Shown: positions 38,665-48,978 of the stretch, piece by piece
Layout: each line of letters begins with the position of its first letter
Numbering within the stretch: position 1 is the first letter of the stretch
Source of the DNA: Pelomonas sp052436255
GTDB taxonomy: Bacteria > Pseudomonadota > Gammaproteobacteria > Burkholderiales > Burkholderiaceae_C
NCBI GenBank assembly: GCA_052436255.1
Contig: JBQVNP010000004.1
Span: forward strand, 41,175 to 105,174
Length of the DNA: 64,000 nt
Direction: 5' to 3'
Program-made: the position numbers and the translations under genes
Notes under the pieces: generated by a model
Told to the model about the DNA's origin: nothing
The model's database searches: none
What the model saw: only the letters and a program-made list of their open reading frames with translations

Positions 38665-38799
38665 TGCTGGCTAGGCGAGGGAAGCGCTCGAGGTTTTCCG
38701 CGTCTTGTCTGTCGGGGGTCGCCCGTTGGTGCATGAATACACCGGCGCTCGACCCCAAAGTTATGGTGTGCACCGTCGTTTAAACGTTTGAGGACAAGT

Positions 38800-38997
38800 A
38801 TGAATAAGTCGATCCTGTTGGCTTCCCTGCTGGCTGCCGTTGCTCTGAGCGCTTGCAGCAAGAAGGAAGAACCCAAGGTTGAGGCCCCGGCCGCCGTGGT
38901 GACCCCGGCTCCGGAAGCCGCTTCGGAAGCTGCCAGCGCCGTTGCTGAAGCTGCATCGTCGGTTGCCGATGCTGCCGCGTCCGCCGCTTCGCAGTAA
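38800..38997 (+). CDS. Small alanine-rich lipoprotein
   Basis: 65 residues from ATG at 38800, with AGGACAAGT as ribosome-binding site. The signal MNKSILLASLLAAVALSAC ends in the lipobox LSAC. After CSKKEEPKVE the mature part is nearly all Ala, Glu, Ser and Val in a repeating pattern (EAASEAASAVAEAASSVADAAASAAS), likely one long helix resembling the short helical lipoproteins of the outer membrane. It is an independent unit with its own promoter candidate and a strong terminator. Structural role in the envelope is a guess. Confidence 0.85.
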   Translation: MNKSILLASLLAAVALSACSKKEEPKVEAPAAVVTPAPEAASEAASAVAEAASSVADAAASAASQ

Positions 38998-39013
38998 ATC
39001 GCTTCGTCCCCAG

Positions 39014-39055
39014 AAAGAGCCGTCGCTGCGCAAGCAGCGACGGCTCTTTTCTTTT
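39014..39055. terminator. Strong rho-independent terminator
   Basis: A 15-bp perfect stem (AAAGAGCCGTCGCTG with CAGCGACGGCTCTTT) and 6-base loop, followed by TCTTTTTG, sits just after the lipoprotein stop. The A-rich left flank would also give U residues on the minus strand, so it can serve the convergent MBL hydrolase gene too. Confidence 0.92.
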
Positions 39056-39083
39056 TGCCCGGTGTTTTGAACGCGAACTGGTT

Positions 39084-39863
39084 TCAGTTCAATGCCAACC
39101 AATCCAGGCCGAGATTGGGATGAGCGACTCGAATATCCGGGTGCGAGCCGCCGAGGACTTCGGCCAGGGCAGCACAGGCAAGTGCCGGCGTGTTGTTGTG
39201 CTCGCTCAGATGTGCTGCGGCGACTAGACCCAGACCCGTGTGCAGGCACCGGGCCAGCCGGTCGGCCGCGGCCGCATTGGACAGGTGGCCATGGCTGCCG
39301 AGGATGCGCTTCTTCAATGCGGGGTGATAGGGCCCCGCGCGCAGCATGCTCTCGTCGTGGTTGCATTCCAGCAGTAGCGCTCGGCAGCCCGCCAGTGCCG
39401 TTGCGACGCCGGCTGGCGCGCAACCCAGGTCGGTGACGATGCCCAGCCGCAGCGCGCCATCGTCGAGCCGTAACTGCAGTGGCTCGTTGGCATCGTGGGG
39501 CACCGAGAAGGGTTGCAGTTCCATGTCGCCCAGAGCCATGGCCTGACCGCCCTTCACGATGTGCAGCAGGGCGGGATCGAACTCCGCGTTGCCCACGGCC
39601 TGCCAGGTGCCGCGGCTCGTGATCAGCGGGATGCGATAGCGCATTGCGAAGGCGAGTGCGCAGCCGATGTGGTCGCCGTGCTCATGCGTGATGAAGATCG
39701 CATCGACGTCCTCAGGCATGCAGCCGGCGCGCGCCAGGCGTTTGACGAGTTCGCGAACGCTGAAGCCGGCATCGACGAGCAACCGTGTGCTCGTGATGCC
39801 CTGGCTGGCTTCCACCAGCGTCGAATTGCCCCCGCTGCCGCTGCCGAGGCTGCAAAAGCGCAT
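39084..39863 (-). CDS. MBL-fold metallo-hydrolase, YycJ/WalJ-like
   Basis: 259 residues from the ATG at 39863 (a GTG precedes it). Marks are MRFCSLGSGSGGNSTLVE, the metal motif IFITHEHGDHIGCALAFA (HxHxDH), FSVPHDANEPLQLRL, LGIVTDLG and LLLECNHDESML, then SHGHLSNAAAADRLA. This is the YycJ/WalJ group of metallo-beta-lactamase-fold hydrolases, possibly a DNA exonuclease. It is the last gene of the leftward dapA-bamC unit, 17 bp after bamC. Confidence 0.88.
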   Translation of the reverse strand: MRFCSLGSGSGGNSTLVEASQGITSTRLLVDAGFSVRELVKRLARAGCMPEDVDAIFITHEHGDHIGCALAFAMRYRIPLITSRGTWQAVGNAEFDPALLHIVKGGQAMALGDMELQPFSVPHDANEPLQLRLDDGALRLGIVTDLGCAPAGVATALAGCRALLLECNHDESMLRAGPYHPALKKRILGSHGHLSNAAAADRLARCLHTGLGLVAAAHLSEHNNTPALACAALAEVLGGSHPDIRVAHPNLGLDWLALN

Positions 39864-39880
39864 CACGGCAGGCGCTGCCC

Positions 39881-41080
39881 TTACTTCAGGTCATCCATCA
39901 GCAGGCTGAGGATGCGCTTGGCGTTGTCGTCGGCAATGGCCTGGCCACGGTCGTCCAGGATGCGCACCGTGCTCTTGGCGCCGTCAGCCTTGACCGAGAC
40001 GCGGTAGCGCACCGGCGATGCCGACTTGGCGCCGAGCAGGCGCTGGAAGAAGTTGGGCTCTTCCTTGCCGGCTTGCTCCGGGTCGGCGTAGCGCAGGTAG
40101 AAGAGGCCGGCGGCGCGGTCGCGGTCTTCGATGGTGAAGCCGTGACGGTCCAGCGACAGGCCGACACGGCGCCAGGCGCGGTCGAAGCCGTCATTGACAC
40201 TGAGGCTGTCGGGCACTTCGGACAGCGCGCGGCGTACCGGACGCTGGGCCGCGCCGCCGACGGCCAAGGGGCTGGGCGTGGCCGCCGGCGCGGGCTTGGC
40301 AGCTTGGGCGACAACGGTCCTGGCGGCCTCTTCCTTGCCGCCGAGCTTGAGCATCAGGCGCGACAGCATCTCAGCTTCGAGCGTCGGGTCGCTCGGGCGG
40401 TTCTGCCAGGAGGTCGAATCACGGCTTTGAGAGGTGTAGACCTCCTGCATGCCGCGGTGGCTGATGAAGATGTCGGTGCCCGTGGCGCTGCGTTCGACAC
40501 GGGTGCGGTACATGTCGCGCTCACCGGTCGAGTACAGGCCGTCAAAAACCTTGCCGATGGTGGAGCGGATGATGTCTTGCGGCAGCTTGGCCCGGTTCTC
40601 GGCCCAGTTGGTTTCCATGATGCCGACTTCGGGCTGATCCTTGGTGAGATCCAGGCCGCGTTCCTGCCAGAAAGCGCGTAGTTGTGGCCAGACCTGCTCG
40701 GGGGCGGCGGTCGTGTGCAACCAGCGCTCGCTGCCGCTGCGCTCCAGGCGCACGTCTGCGGCGGTGTTCGGCGCGACGCTGTTGGCCGCCATTGTCTGGC
40801 CGGGCGCCGTGGGTGTGGCGGGGCGCGCGGCGGACAGCGCGGAAGCGGTGATGGCGCCGTCCTGAACCTGGGCGCGGTTGTCCTTGGCCAGCTGGGTCAG
40901 GTCGGGCGGGATGTCCAGGCCCTGGGTCTGGCGCGAGGCGGCGCGGTAGTCGACCTTGTCCGTCGAGAAGAGGCCGTCGATGGTGCTGCAGCCGGCGAGC
41001 GACAGGACAAAGGCCGTGCAGGCCAGGCGGGTCGCCGATAGGCGAAGAGAGCGAATCGGGCGAATCGGCAGAAGGGACAT
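39881..41080 (-). CDS. bamC: Outer-membrane assembly lipoprotein BamC
   Basis: 399 residues from the ATG at 41080, with GGAGATTTCCAGCG upstream. The signal sequence ends in the lipobox LAGC (SLAGCSTIDGLF). The unstructured N-terminal part has VDYRAASRQTQGLDIPPDLTQL, the conserved BamD-binding type segment. Two helix-grip domains follow (about 110-230 and 290-395; ERWLHTTAAPEQVWPQLRAFWQERGLDLTKDQPEVGIMETNWAENR type blocks). Component of the BAM complex that inserts beta-barrels. The order dapA-bamC-MBL is typical of betaproteobacteria. Confidence 0.92.
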   Translation of the reverse strand: MSLLPIRPIRSLRLSATRLACTAFVLSLAGCSTIDGLFSTDKVDYRAASRQTQGLDIPPDLTQLAKDNRAQVQDGAITASALSAARPATPTAPGQTMAANSVAPNTAADVRLERSGSERWLHTTAAPEQVWPQLRAFWQERGLDLTKDQPEVGIMETNWAENRAKLPQDIIRSTIGKVFDGLYSTGERDMYRTRVERSATGTDIFISHRGMQEVYTSQSRDSTSWQNRPSDPTLEAEMLSRLMLKLGGKEEAARTVVAQAAKPAPAATPSPLAVGGAAQRPVRRALSEVPDSLSVNDGFDRAWRRVGLSLDRHGFTIEDRDRAAGLFYLRYADPEQAGKEEPNFFQRLLGAKSASPVRYRVSVKADGAKSTVRILDDRGQAIADDNAKRILSLLMDDLK

Positions 41081-41148
41081 CACGCTGGAAATCTCCGAGG
41101 GAACTGTTTGCCCGCCTTGAACGGGCAGCCGCGCATTAGACCAGAGGC

Positions 41149-42030
41149 TCAGAGGAGTCCGGCTTCAGTCATGGCCTGGCTGACCAGGGCCTGGCCGCCC
41201 GCCGTCAGCGGTGTGATGGGCAGGCGCAGCGTAGCGCCGCACCGGCCCAGGCGGGACAGCGCCCACTTGGCCGGGCCGGGGCTCGATTCGCAGAACAGCT
41301 GCTTGTGCAGGTTCAACAAATTGAGGTGGATCTTGCGGGCTTCGACGGCATCGCCTTGCAGCGCCAGGCGACACATTTCGGCCATCGCGCCGGGCGCGAC
41401 GTTGGCCGTCACACTGACATTGCCGTGGCCGCCCAGCAGCATCAGCGCCACTGCGGTGCCGTCGTCGCCCGAGTAGATGTGGAAGCCAGCCGGCGCGTGC
41501 TTGATCAGGAAGGCGGCGCGCTCGATGTTGCCGGTGGCTTCCTTGATGCCGAAGACGCCGGGCAGGCTGGCGCAGCGCAGGGTGGTCTCGGGCGCCATAT
41601 CGGCCACCGTCCGACCCGGCACGTTGTAGAGCATCATGGGGATGTCCACGGCCTCGGCAATCGCCTTGAAGTGCTGGTAGATGCCTTCCTGCGACGGCTG
41701 GTTGTAGTAGGGCACGACGGACAGCGTGCAGTCCGCACCGACTTCCTTGGCGTAGCGGCTCAGCTCGATGGCCTCGGCGGTGGAATTGGCACCGGTGCCG
41801 GCCAGGATGGGAATCCGGCCCTTGGCATGCTCGACCGCGACACGGATGATTTCGCGGTTCTCTTCCATGCTGACCGTGGGCGATTCGCCGGTGGTGCCGA
41901 CGACGCCGACGCAGGCGGTGCCTTCCTCGACATGCCAGTCAATCAGGCGGCGCAGGGCCGGGTAGTCGATGCTGCCGTCCTCGTTCATGGGCGTGACGAG
42001 GGCGACGATGCTGCCGAGGATGGGCTTCAT
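41149..42030 (-). CDS. dapA: 4-hydroxy-tetrahydrodipicolinate synthase
   Basis: 293 residues. It condenses pyruvate with aspartate semialdehyde for lysine and peptidoglycan synthesis. The Schiff-base lysine is in VFGIKEATGNI, the catalytic Tyr in MLYNVPGRTVADM, and the substrate motif is GVVGTTGESPTVS. Full family length. Its ATG overlaps the methyltransferase stop (ATGA), and bamC follows after 68 bp. Confidence 0.96.
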   Translation of the reverse strand: MKPILGSIVALVTPMNEDGSIDYPALRRLIDWHVEEGTACVGVVGTTGESPTVSMEENREIIRVAVEHAKGRIPILAGTGANSTAEAIELSRYAKEVGADCTLSVVPYYNQPSQEGIYQHFKAIAEAVDIPMMLYNVPGRTVADMAPETTLRCASLPGVFGIKEATGNIERAAFLIKHAPAGFHIYSGDDGTAVALMLLGGHGNVSVTANVAPGAMAEMCRLALQGDAVEARKIHLNLLNLHKQLFCESSPGPAKWALSRLGRCGATLRLPITPLTAGGQALVSQAMTEAGLL

Positions 42031-42578
42031 GGTGTGACGATGCTGTGAATGGCCGCGATTTTAGGCTGCCGCTGAAGGGGATTCAGGGGTCGACTGGCCG
42101 CAACGCGCTGGACGAAGCGCGGGTTGACGTTCGTCTCGAACACGTCCTCGTAAGCCACGATGCGCCAGCCTTCGCAGATGCGCAGCAGCTCGCCGCGCTG
42201 CAGCAGGAAGTCGGGTCGTGATGGCCGGCCGATGGTCTGCTGGCCATCGGCAAAGGTTTCCCAGACCAGCCAGCCACCGGGCTTGACGGCAGCCTTGACG
42301 GTGTCGAACAGCGGACGCCACAGGTAGTTGCAGACGACGACCAGGTCAAAGGTCCGGTCGGGCAGGGGCCAGGGGCCGCCCTCGATGTCGGCGTCGACGA
42401 TCTCGGCCAGCCCACGCAGCGGCGCGGTGGCCGCCATGTCCCGGTCGACGCCGGTGACGCGCCAGCCGGCGTCCGCCAGCCAGCGTAGATTGCGGCCCGA
42501 ACCGCAGGCCACATCCAGCGCCGTGCCCGCCGGTCGGGGCGCAAAGCGCTGCAGCCAGGGCGAGGGCGCTCCCGTCAT
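42027..42578 (-). CDS. Class I SAM-dependent methyltransferase
   Basis: 183 residues from the ATG at 42578 (MTGAPSPWLQRFAPRPAG). SAM-binding motif I is ALDVACGSGRNLRWLADAG, then VTGVDRDM, and motif IV FDLVVVCNYLWRPLF with AAVKPGGWLVWETFADGQ. The closest families are the TehB/YtxJ-like small methyltransferases; substrate unknown. ATGA overlaps on both sides tie it to the 41-residue membrane protein and dapA. Confidence 0.82.
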   Translation of the reverse strand: MTGAPSPWLQRFAPRPAGTALDVACGSGRNLRWLADAGWRVTGVDRDMAATAPLRGLAEIVDADIEGGPWPLPDRTFDLVVVCNYLWRPLFDTVKAAVKPGGWLVWETFADGQQTIGRPSRPDFLLQRGELLRICEGWRIVAYEDVFETNVNPRFVQRVAASRPLNPLQRQPKIAAIHSIVTP

Positions 42579-42700
42579 CCGAAGCAGGACCAGAGCTGCT
42601 CGCTGAGCTGGATCATGACCGCCGGGTGGCGGTAGGCCAGCACCGTGACCACCAAGGCGGCGATCGCCAAGGCCGGCAGGATCCAGCGGCGCGGCTTCAT
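42575..42700 (-). CDS. 41-residue membrane protein in the dapA operon
   Basis: ATG at 42700 overlaps the MFS gene stop, and the TGA overlaps the methyltransferase start, so it is locked between two genes by ATGA junctions at each end. The protein MKPRRWILPALAIAALVVT... has a positive N-terminus, one transmembrane helix (ILPALAIAALVVTVLAY) and a short tail ending LSEQLWSCFG. The double overlap is good evidence that it is translated. Function unknown. Confidence 0.7.
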   Translation of the reverse strand: MKPRRWILPALAIAALVVTVLAYRHPAVMIQLSEQLWSCFG

Positions 42701-43911
42701 GCCGGCTGCGCCCGCGTGATGGGGGTTTCGCGCACCGGCAGATTGGCCAGCATGGCCATGATGCCGAGCGCAATGGACAGCCACCAGACGACGTCGTAGC
42801 TGCCGGTCGAGTCATAGAGCTTGCCGCCCAGCCAGACGCCCAGGAAGCTGCCGACCTGGTGGCTCAGGAAGACGAAGCCGCCCAGCATCGACAGGTGCTG
42901 AGCGCCGAAGATCTGCGCAACCACGGCATTTGTCGGCGGGACCGTGGACAGCCACAGGAAGCCGATGACGGCGGCGAAGATGTAGACGCTCAGCGGCGTC
43001 AGCGGCACCGAGATGAAGATCACGATGGCCACGGCGCGCAGGCCGTAGATGGCCGACAGCAGATAGCGCTTGGGGAAGCGCTGGCCCAGCATGCCGGCCG
43101 TGTAGGTGCCGAAGATATTGAACAGGCCGATCAGCATCAGCGCGCCGGTCGAGACGCCGATCCCCAGGCCGTGATCCTTCAGGTAGCTGGGCAGGTGCAC
43201 GCCGATGAAGACGACCTGGAAGCCGCAGACGAAATAGCCCAGCATCAGGAGCTGGAAGCTGCGGTAGCCGAAGGCCTCGCGCAAGGCCTGGCCGATGCTC
43301 TGGTGCACGCCGTTGAAGGCGGCCACACGGCGCTCGCGAACGCCCAGCGCCAGCGGCACGATCAGCAGTGCCGCCCCGGCCAGCAGCCACAGGGCGCCTT
43401 GCCAGCCGAGATGGCTGATCAGCCAGGTCTCGATGGGGATCATGACGAACTGGCCGAAGGAGCCGGCCGCTGCCGCGACGCCGAAGGCCCAGGAACGCTT
43501 CTCGGGCGACACAGTGCGGCCCAGCACGCCGTAGATGACTGCATAGGTCGAGCCCGACTGGGCGATGCCGATGAGCACGCCGGCGCCCAGCGTGAAGCTC
43601 AGCGGGTGGCTGGTCACGGCCATCAGCACCAGGCCCAGCGCATAGGCCAGGCCGCCACCGATGAGCACCTTCCAGGCGCCGAAACGGTCGGCCAGCATGC
43701 CCGCGATCGGACCGGCGATACCCCAGGCCAGGTTCTGGATGGCCATCGCGAAGGAGAAGGTCTCGCGCGTCCAGCCCCGCTCCGTGATGATGGGTTGCAG
43801 CCAGAAGCCGAAGCCATGCCGGATGCCCATCGACAGCGTGACGATGAGGGCGCCGCAGAGCAGCACTTGTTGGACGGACAGGCCGGTCGAAGCGGGGCGG
43901 GGGGTGTTCAT
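42697..43911 (-). CDS. MFS transporter, monocarboxylate-transporter-like
   Basis: 404 residues with 12 hydrophobic segments. The opening LSMGIRHGFGFWLQPIITERGWTRETFSFAMAIQNL and GPIAGMLADRFGAWKVLIGGGL (loop 2-3 MFS motif) are typical of the oxalate/formate and monocarboxylate group. Later segments include GYFVCGFQVVFIGVHLPSYL and LSTVPPTNAVVAQIFGAQHLSMLGGFVFLSHQVGSFLG. Likely exports or imports a small organic acid. First gene of the leftward operon that ends with the MBL hydrolase. Confidence 0.85.
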   Translation of the reverse strand: MNTPRPASTGLSVQQVLLCGALIVTLSMGIRHGFGFWLQPIITERGWTRETFSFAMAIQNLAWGIAGPIAGMLADRFGAWKVLIGGGLAYALGLVLMAVTSHPLSFTLGAGVLIGIAQSGSTYAVIYGVLGRTVSPEKRSWAFGVAAAAGSFGQFVMIPIETWLISHLGWQGALWLLAGAALLIVPLALGVRERRVAAFNGVHQSIGQALREAFGYRSFQLLMLGYFVCGFQVVFIGVHLPSYLKDHGLGIGVSTGALMLIGLFNIFGTYTAGMLGQRFPKRYLLSAIYGLRAVAIVIFISVPLTPLSVYIFAAVIGFLWLSTVPPTNAVVAQIFGAQHLSMLGGFVFLSHQVGSFLGVWLGGKLYDSTGSYDVVWWLSIALGIMAMLANLPVRETPITRAQPA

Positions 43912-43924
43912 CGGGCGACTTTAA

Positions 43925-45349
43925 TCAGCGCCGCCTGGGCTTGCTGGCCGTCCTGCTTTGAGCCTTGGCCTTGCCGGTCTTCTTCTTTTTCACCTCGGCC
44001 ATCTTCTTCGGTGGCTCGGCGGTTGACGTGCTGGCCTGGGAGCTGGACGCCGCCACATCCGCCAGGCGGGTCAGCAGCCGGCCCTGCTTGACGCGCAGCA
44101 GCGGCAGGTCGAGGTGGGCCAGATCGGCCAGTGGATCGCCGCCCAACAGCAGGAAGCTCGCCTCGCAGCCGGGTTCGAAGCAGCCGAGCTTGCGGTCCGG
44201 GAAGAGGGCGCGCGGCGTGTCCTGGGTGGCCAGGCGCAGCAGCATGGCGCGGTCCAGGCCGAGTTCGTTCAGCGAGTGCACTTCCGCGCGCGCGGTGCCG
44301 ATGAAGACATCGGATCCCAGCAGCAACTGAACGCCGGCCGCCTGCAGCCGGGCCAGGTTGGTGCGCTGTACCTCGCGCATGGCCGCCAGCGGCTGGGCAT
44401 CGAGCTTGAAGAGGGCGGTGGCCGCGGTCGTGGTGATGACGGCTGTGCGCTGGCGTGCGGCTTGGACCGCGGCGCTCTCGCTGATGACGAAGCGCTCGGG
44501 CGCCTGGTCCAGCGTGTTGGCGTAGCCAGGCAGGTGGGCGATGGCGTCGACGCCGGCGGCCAGCGCCGCATCGAAGTCGGCGGCAGTCTCCACATGGGCG
44601 ACGACGCGCCGCCCGTCGGCCTGGGCCAGCCGTGTCAGTGCGCGGGCGGTGTCGGGGCGCAGGCCCAGGCGGCCGAAGCTTTCGGGCCGGCCGCGCAGCT
44701 CGGGCCGTTCACTGTGCGCCAGCACGATGCGCAGCCAGCGGCCGCCGCGCGCCTGGATGGCGGGCCATTGGGCGTGGACCTGGTCGGGGCCGTCGACCAG
44801 CACGATCCGCTGTTGCGCCGCGGCGGCCTCCGCCGTGGGCTCGGGCAGCACGGCGGCCAGCGGGTAGCCGTCGGGCGAGGTGATGCAGGCGGTGACGAAG
44901 CTGACGTCCGGCGCGGCGGGCATGGCGGCCAGCGGCAGAACCTCGGCAACGCTGGCGGGGTCGCCGCAGAGCATGGCGGCGTAGAAGACGCCCTCGTCGA
45001 TGTACTTGTCCGCGAACTGGCCCCAGCCCCAGGCTGTCTGCAGGTTGTGGTTGTGGGCCTCGGCCAGCGGGTTGATGAGGATCTGCTGGCCGCGCAGGTC
45101 CATCTTGCGGTTGACCTTGGCGGGCTTGCTGGCCACAAACACGCCGTTGTCTACATAGAGATTGCCGCGCTGAAGCTGGCGGCCGTCGAACCAGCGGGCG
45201 TTCTTAAGCTCCCAGGACAGCGGGTCGCTGGCCTGGTAGGGGGCGTCGGCCTGCGCGAGTCCGCAGGCGAGCAGCAAAAAGGCGGTCAGGAATCTCAAGC
45301 GGATCACTCGAACTTCGGGGGCCGCGAATCCTAGCCGGAGCGTCTTCAT
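43925..45349 (-). CDS. Secreted amidohydrolase-family protein with basic C-terminal tail
   Basis: 474 residues; the ATG at 45349 has AGGGGCGCGATTCT before it, while a GTG at 45307 would give a neater signal peptide (IRLRFLTAFLLLACGLAQA). The core matches amidohydrolases: NPLAEAHNHNLQ carries the metal HxH, then VVAHVETAADFDAALAAGVDAIAHLPG, LLLGSDVFIGTARAEVHSLNELG and FPDRKLGCFEPGCEASFLLLGGDPLADL. The last 35 residues are very Lys/Arg-rich (KKMAEVKKKKTGKAKAQS). Substrate unknown. It follows no operon partner and is divergent from parE by 14 bp. Confidence 0.75.
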   Translation of the reverse strand: MKTLRLGFAAPEVRVIRLRFLTAFLLLACGLAQADAPYQASDPLSWELKNARWFDGRQLQRGNLYVDNGVFVASKPAKVNRKMDLRGQQILINPLAEAHNHNLQTAWGWGQFADKYIDEGVFYAAMLCGDPASVAEVLPLAAMPAAPDVSFVTACITSPDGYPLAAVLPEPTAEAAAAQQRIVLVDGPDQVHAQWPAIQARGGRWLRIVLAHSERPELRGRPESFGRLGLRPDTARALTRLAQADGRRVVAHVETAADFDAALAAGVDAIAHLPGYANTLDQAPERFVISESAAVQAARQRTAVITTTAATALFKLDAQPLAAMREVQRTNLARLQAAGVQLLLGSDVFIGTARAEVHSLNELGLDRAMLLRLATQDTPRALFPDRKLGCFEPGCEASFLLLGGDPLADLAHLDLPLLRVKQGRLLTRLADVAASSSQASTSTAEPPKKMAEVKKKKTGKAKAQSRTASKPRRR

Positions 45350-45363
45350 AGAATCGCGCCCCT

Positions 45364-47345
<1,982 letters not shown>

Positions 47346-47346
<1 letters not shown>

Positions 47347-48377
47347 TGCAGACGGTCTACAACGCCGGCCATGCGGTGCATGCGGCAACGCATGAGTTCT
47401 TCCGCGGCCGCCTCGTGCCCGCGTTCGAGGTCCCGGCGCGCGCCGACTACATCCTGCAGGCGCTGCAGACGGCGGGTCTCGGCGAGGTGCTCGCGCCGGT
47501 CGATCATGGCCGCGCTCCGCTGGAGCGCGTGCATGCGGCCCGCTACCTGAACTTCATCGAGGGCGCACACGCCGAGTGGCTGGCCACGGGAGGCGAGGGC
47601 GATGCCTTTCCCGCAGTGTGGCCGGTGCGCTCGTTGCGCAGCGACGTCGAGCCGGCCAGCTTCGCGGCCCGCATGGGCCTGTACTCGATGGACAGCGGCA
47701 CGCCGCTGACGGCTGGCAGCTGGGCCGCGGCCTACGCCGGCGCGCAGGCGTCGCTGACGGCGCTGGACCTGGTGCTCGGCGGTCAGCGTTCTGCCTATGT
47801 GCTGACCCGGCCGCCTGGCCACCATGCCGGCGCGGACTTCTTCGGCGGCTACTGCTTCATCAACAACGCAGCCGTCGCAGCGCAGGCCGCGCGCGACGCC
47901 GGCCTGGCGCGCGTGGCCATCCTCGACGTGGACTACCACCACGGCAATGGCACCCAGGCCATCTTCTACGACCGCGCCGACGTCTTCTACGCCAGCATCC
48001 ATGGCGACCCGTGCACCGAATTCCCCTTCTTCCTCGGCCATGCCGATGAGACGGGGGCGGATCAGGGTGCGGGCTGCAACGCCAACTTCCCGTTGCCCGT
48101 GGGCGTGGCCAACGATGACTGGTTTGCCGCGCTGGAGCAGGCGCTGTCGAAGCTGTCAGCGTACCGCCCGGACCTGCTGGTCGTCTCGCTGGGCGTCGAT
48201 ACCTACGGCGGCGATCCGATTTCGCATTTCAAGCTCGACGAGCCAGAGTTCCGTCGGCTGGGACAGCGCCTGGCGGCTTTCGGCGCGCCGACGCTGTTCA
48301 TCCAGGAAGGCGGCTATGCCACCGAGGCCATCGGTCGCAATGTCTTCGCTGTGCTGGGTGGGTTCGAACAAGCATGA
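47346..48377 (+). CDS. Histone-deacetylase-family hydrolase (acetylpolyamine amidohydrolase-like)
   Basis: 343 residues; ATG shares a base with the parE stop. Class II HDAC-fold marks are RPPGHHAGADFFGGYCFINN (tandem active-site His), RVAILDVDYHHGNGTQAIFY (zinc Asp and His), SLGVDTYGGDP (zinc Asp) and FIQEGGYATEAIG. The nearest characterised bacterial members deacetylate polyamines or small N-acetyl compounds; protein deacetylation is also possible. It is translationally joined to parE, and a GNAT acetyltransferase gene follows. Confidence 0.88.
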
Positions 48378-48453
48378 CGACCGCAACGCTCGCTTCATCC
48401 ACTGCCCGCCGATGGGGCATGGCCTCCCGTGCGACGGACCGGCGGGAGGCCGC

Positions 48454-48978
48454 ATGAGCCTGAGGCTGCGCCCCACGATGCTGTCCGACCTGGACTGGGT
48501 CGTTTCGCTCGAGCGCGACGGCGCCAACCTGCCTTTCATCACGCCGTGGGAGCGGCCGCAACACGAAGGCGCGATCCGCTTTCCCGATTCGCGCCATTTC
48601 ATCCTTGAAGAGGGCGACGCGCTCGAGCGCATCGGTTTCGTCATCCTGCAGGGCTGCCGCAATCCGAACGGTTCGGTCGAGCTCAAGCGCCTGGTGCTGC
48701 AGGCAAAGGGCCGGGGACTGGGCAGGGCCGCTGTGCGGCAGCTCAAGGCCATGGCCTTCACGCAGCTGAAGTCGCACCGCTTCTGGCTGGACGTGAAAGG
48801 GCTGAACACGCGCGCTTTCGAGCTGTACCGCAGCGAGGGCTTCGTCGAGGAAGGCCGGCTGCGCGAAAGCGTGCGCGTGACGACCGATGGCGCTGACGGC
48901 TACGACTCGCTGATCGTCATGTCGCTGCTCGACCGTGAGTACCAGGCGCGCGTGGCGCTCGGGCTGGAGGCGACATGA
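48454..48978 (+). CDS. GNAT-family N-acetyltransferase
   Basis: 174 residues from the ATG at 48454, preceded by GGGAGGCCGC. The acetyl-CoA motif is KRLVLQAKGRGLGRAAVRQLKAMAF and the RimJ/RimL-type end is WLDVKGLNTRAFELYRSEGFVEEGRLRES. Substrate unknown. It lies 76 bp after the deacetylase-like gene, and its stop overlaps the transglycosylase start (ATGA). The gap before it contains no gene. Confidence 0.88.
   Translation: MSLRLRPTMLSDLDWVVSLERDGANLPFITPWERPQHEGAIRFPDSRHFILEEGDALERIGFVILQGCRNPNGSVELKRLVLQAKGRGLGRAAVRQLKAMAFTQLKSHRFWLDVKGLNTRAFELYRSEGFVEEGRLRESVRVTTDGADGYDSLIVMSLLDREYQARVALGLEAT

Noticed and set aside
45349..45354. TAGAAT as the -10 box of parE
   Set aside because: No acceptable -35 lies 16-18 bases upstream and it would leave almost no leader, so I did not list it as a promoter.
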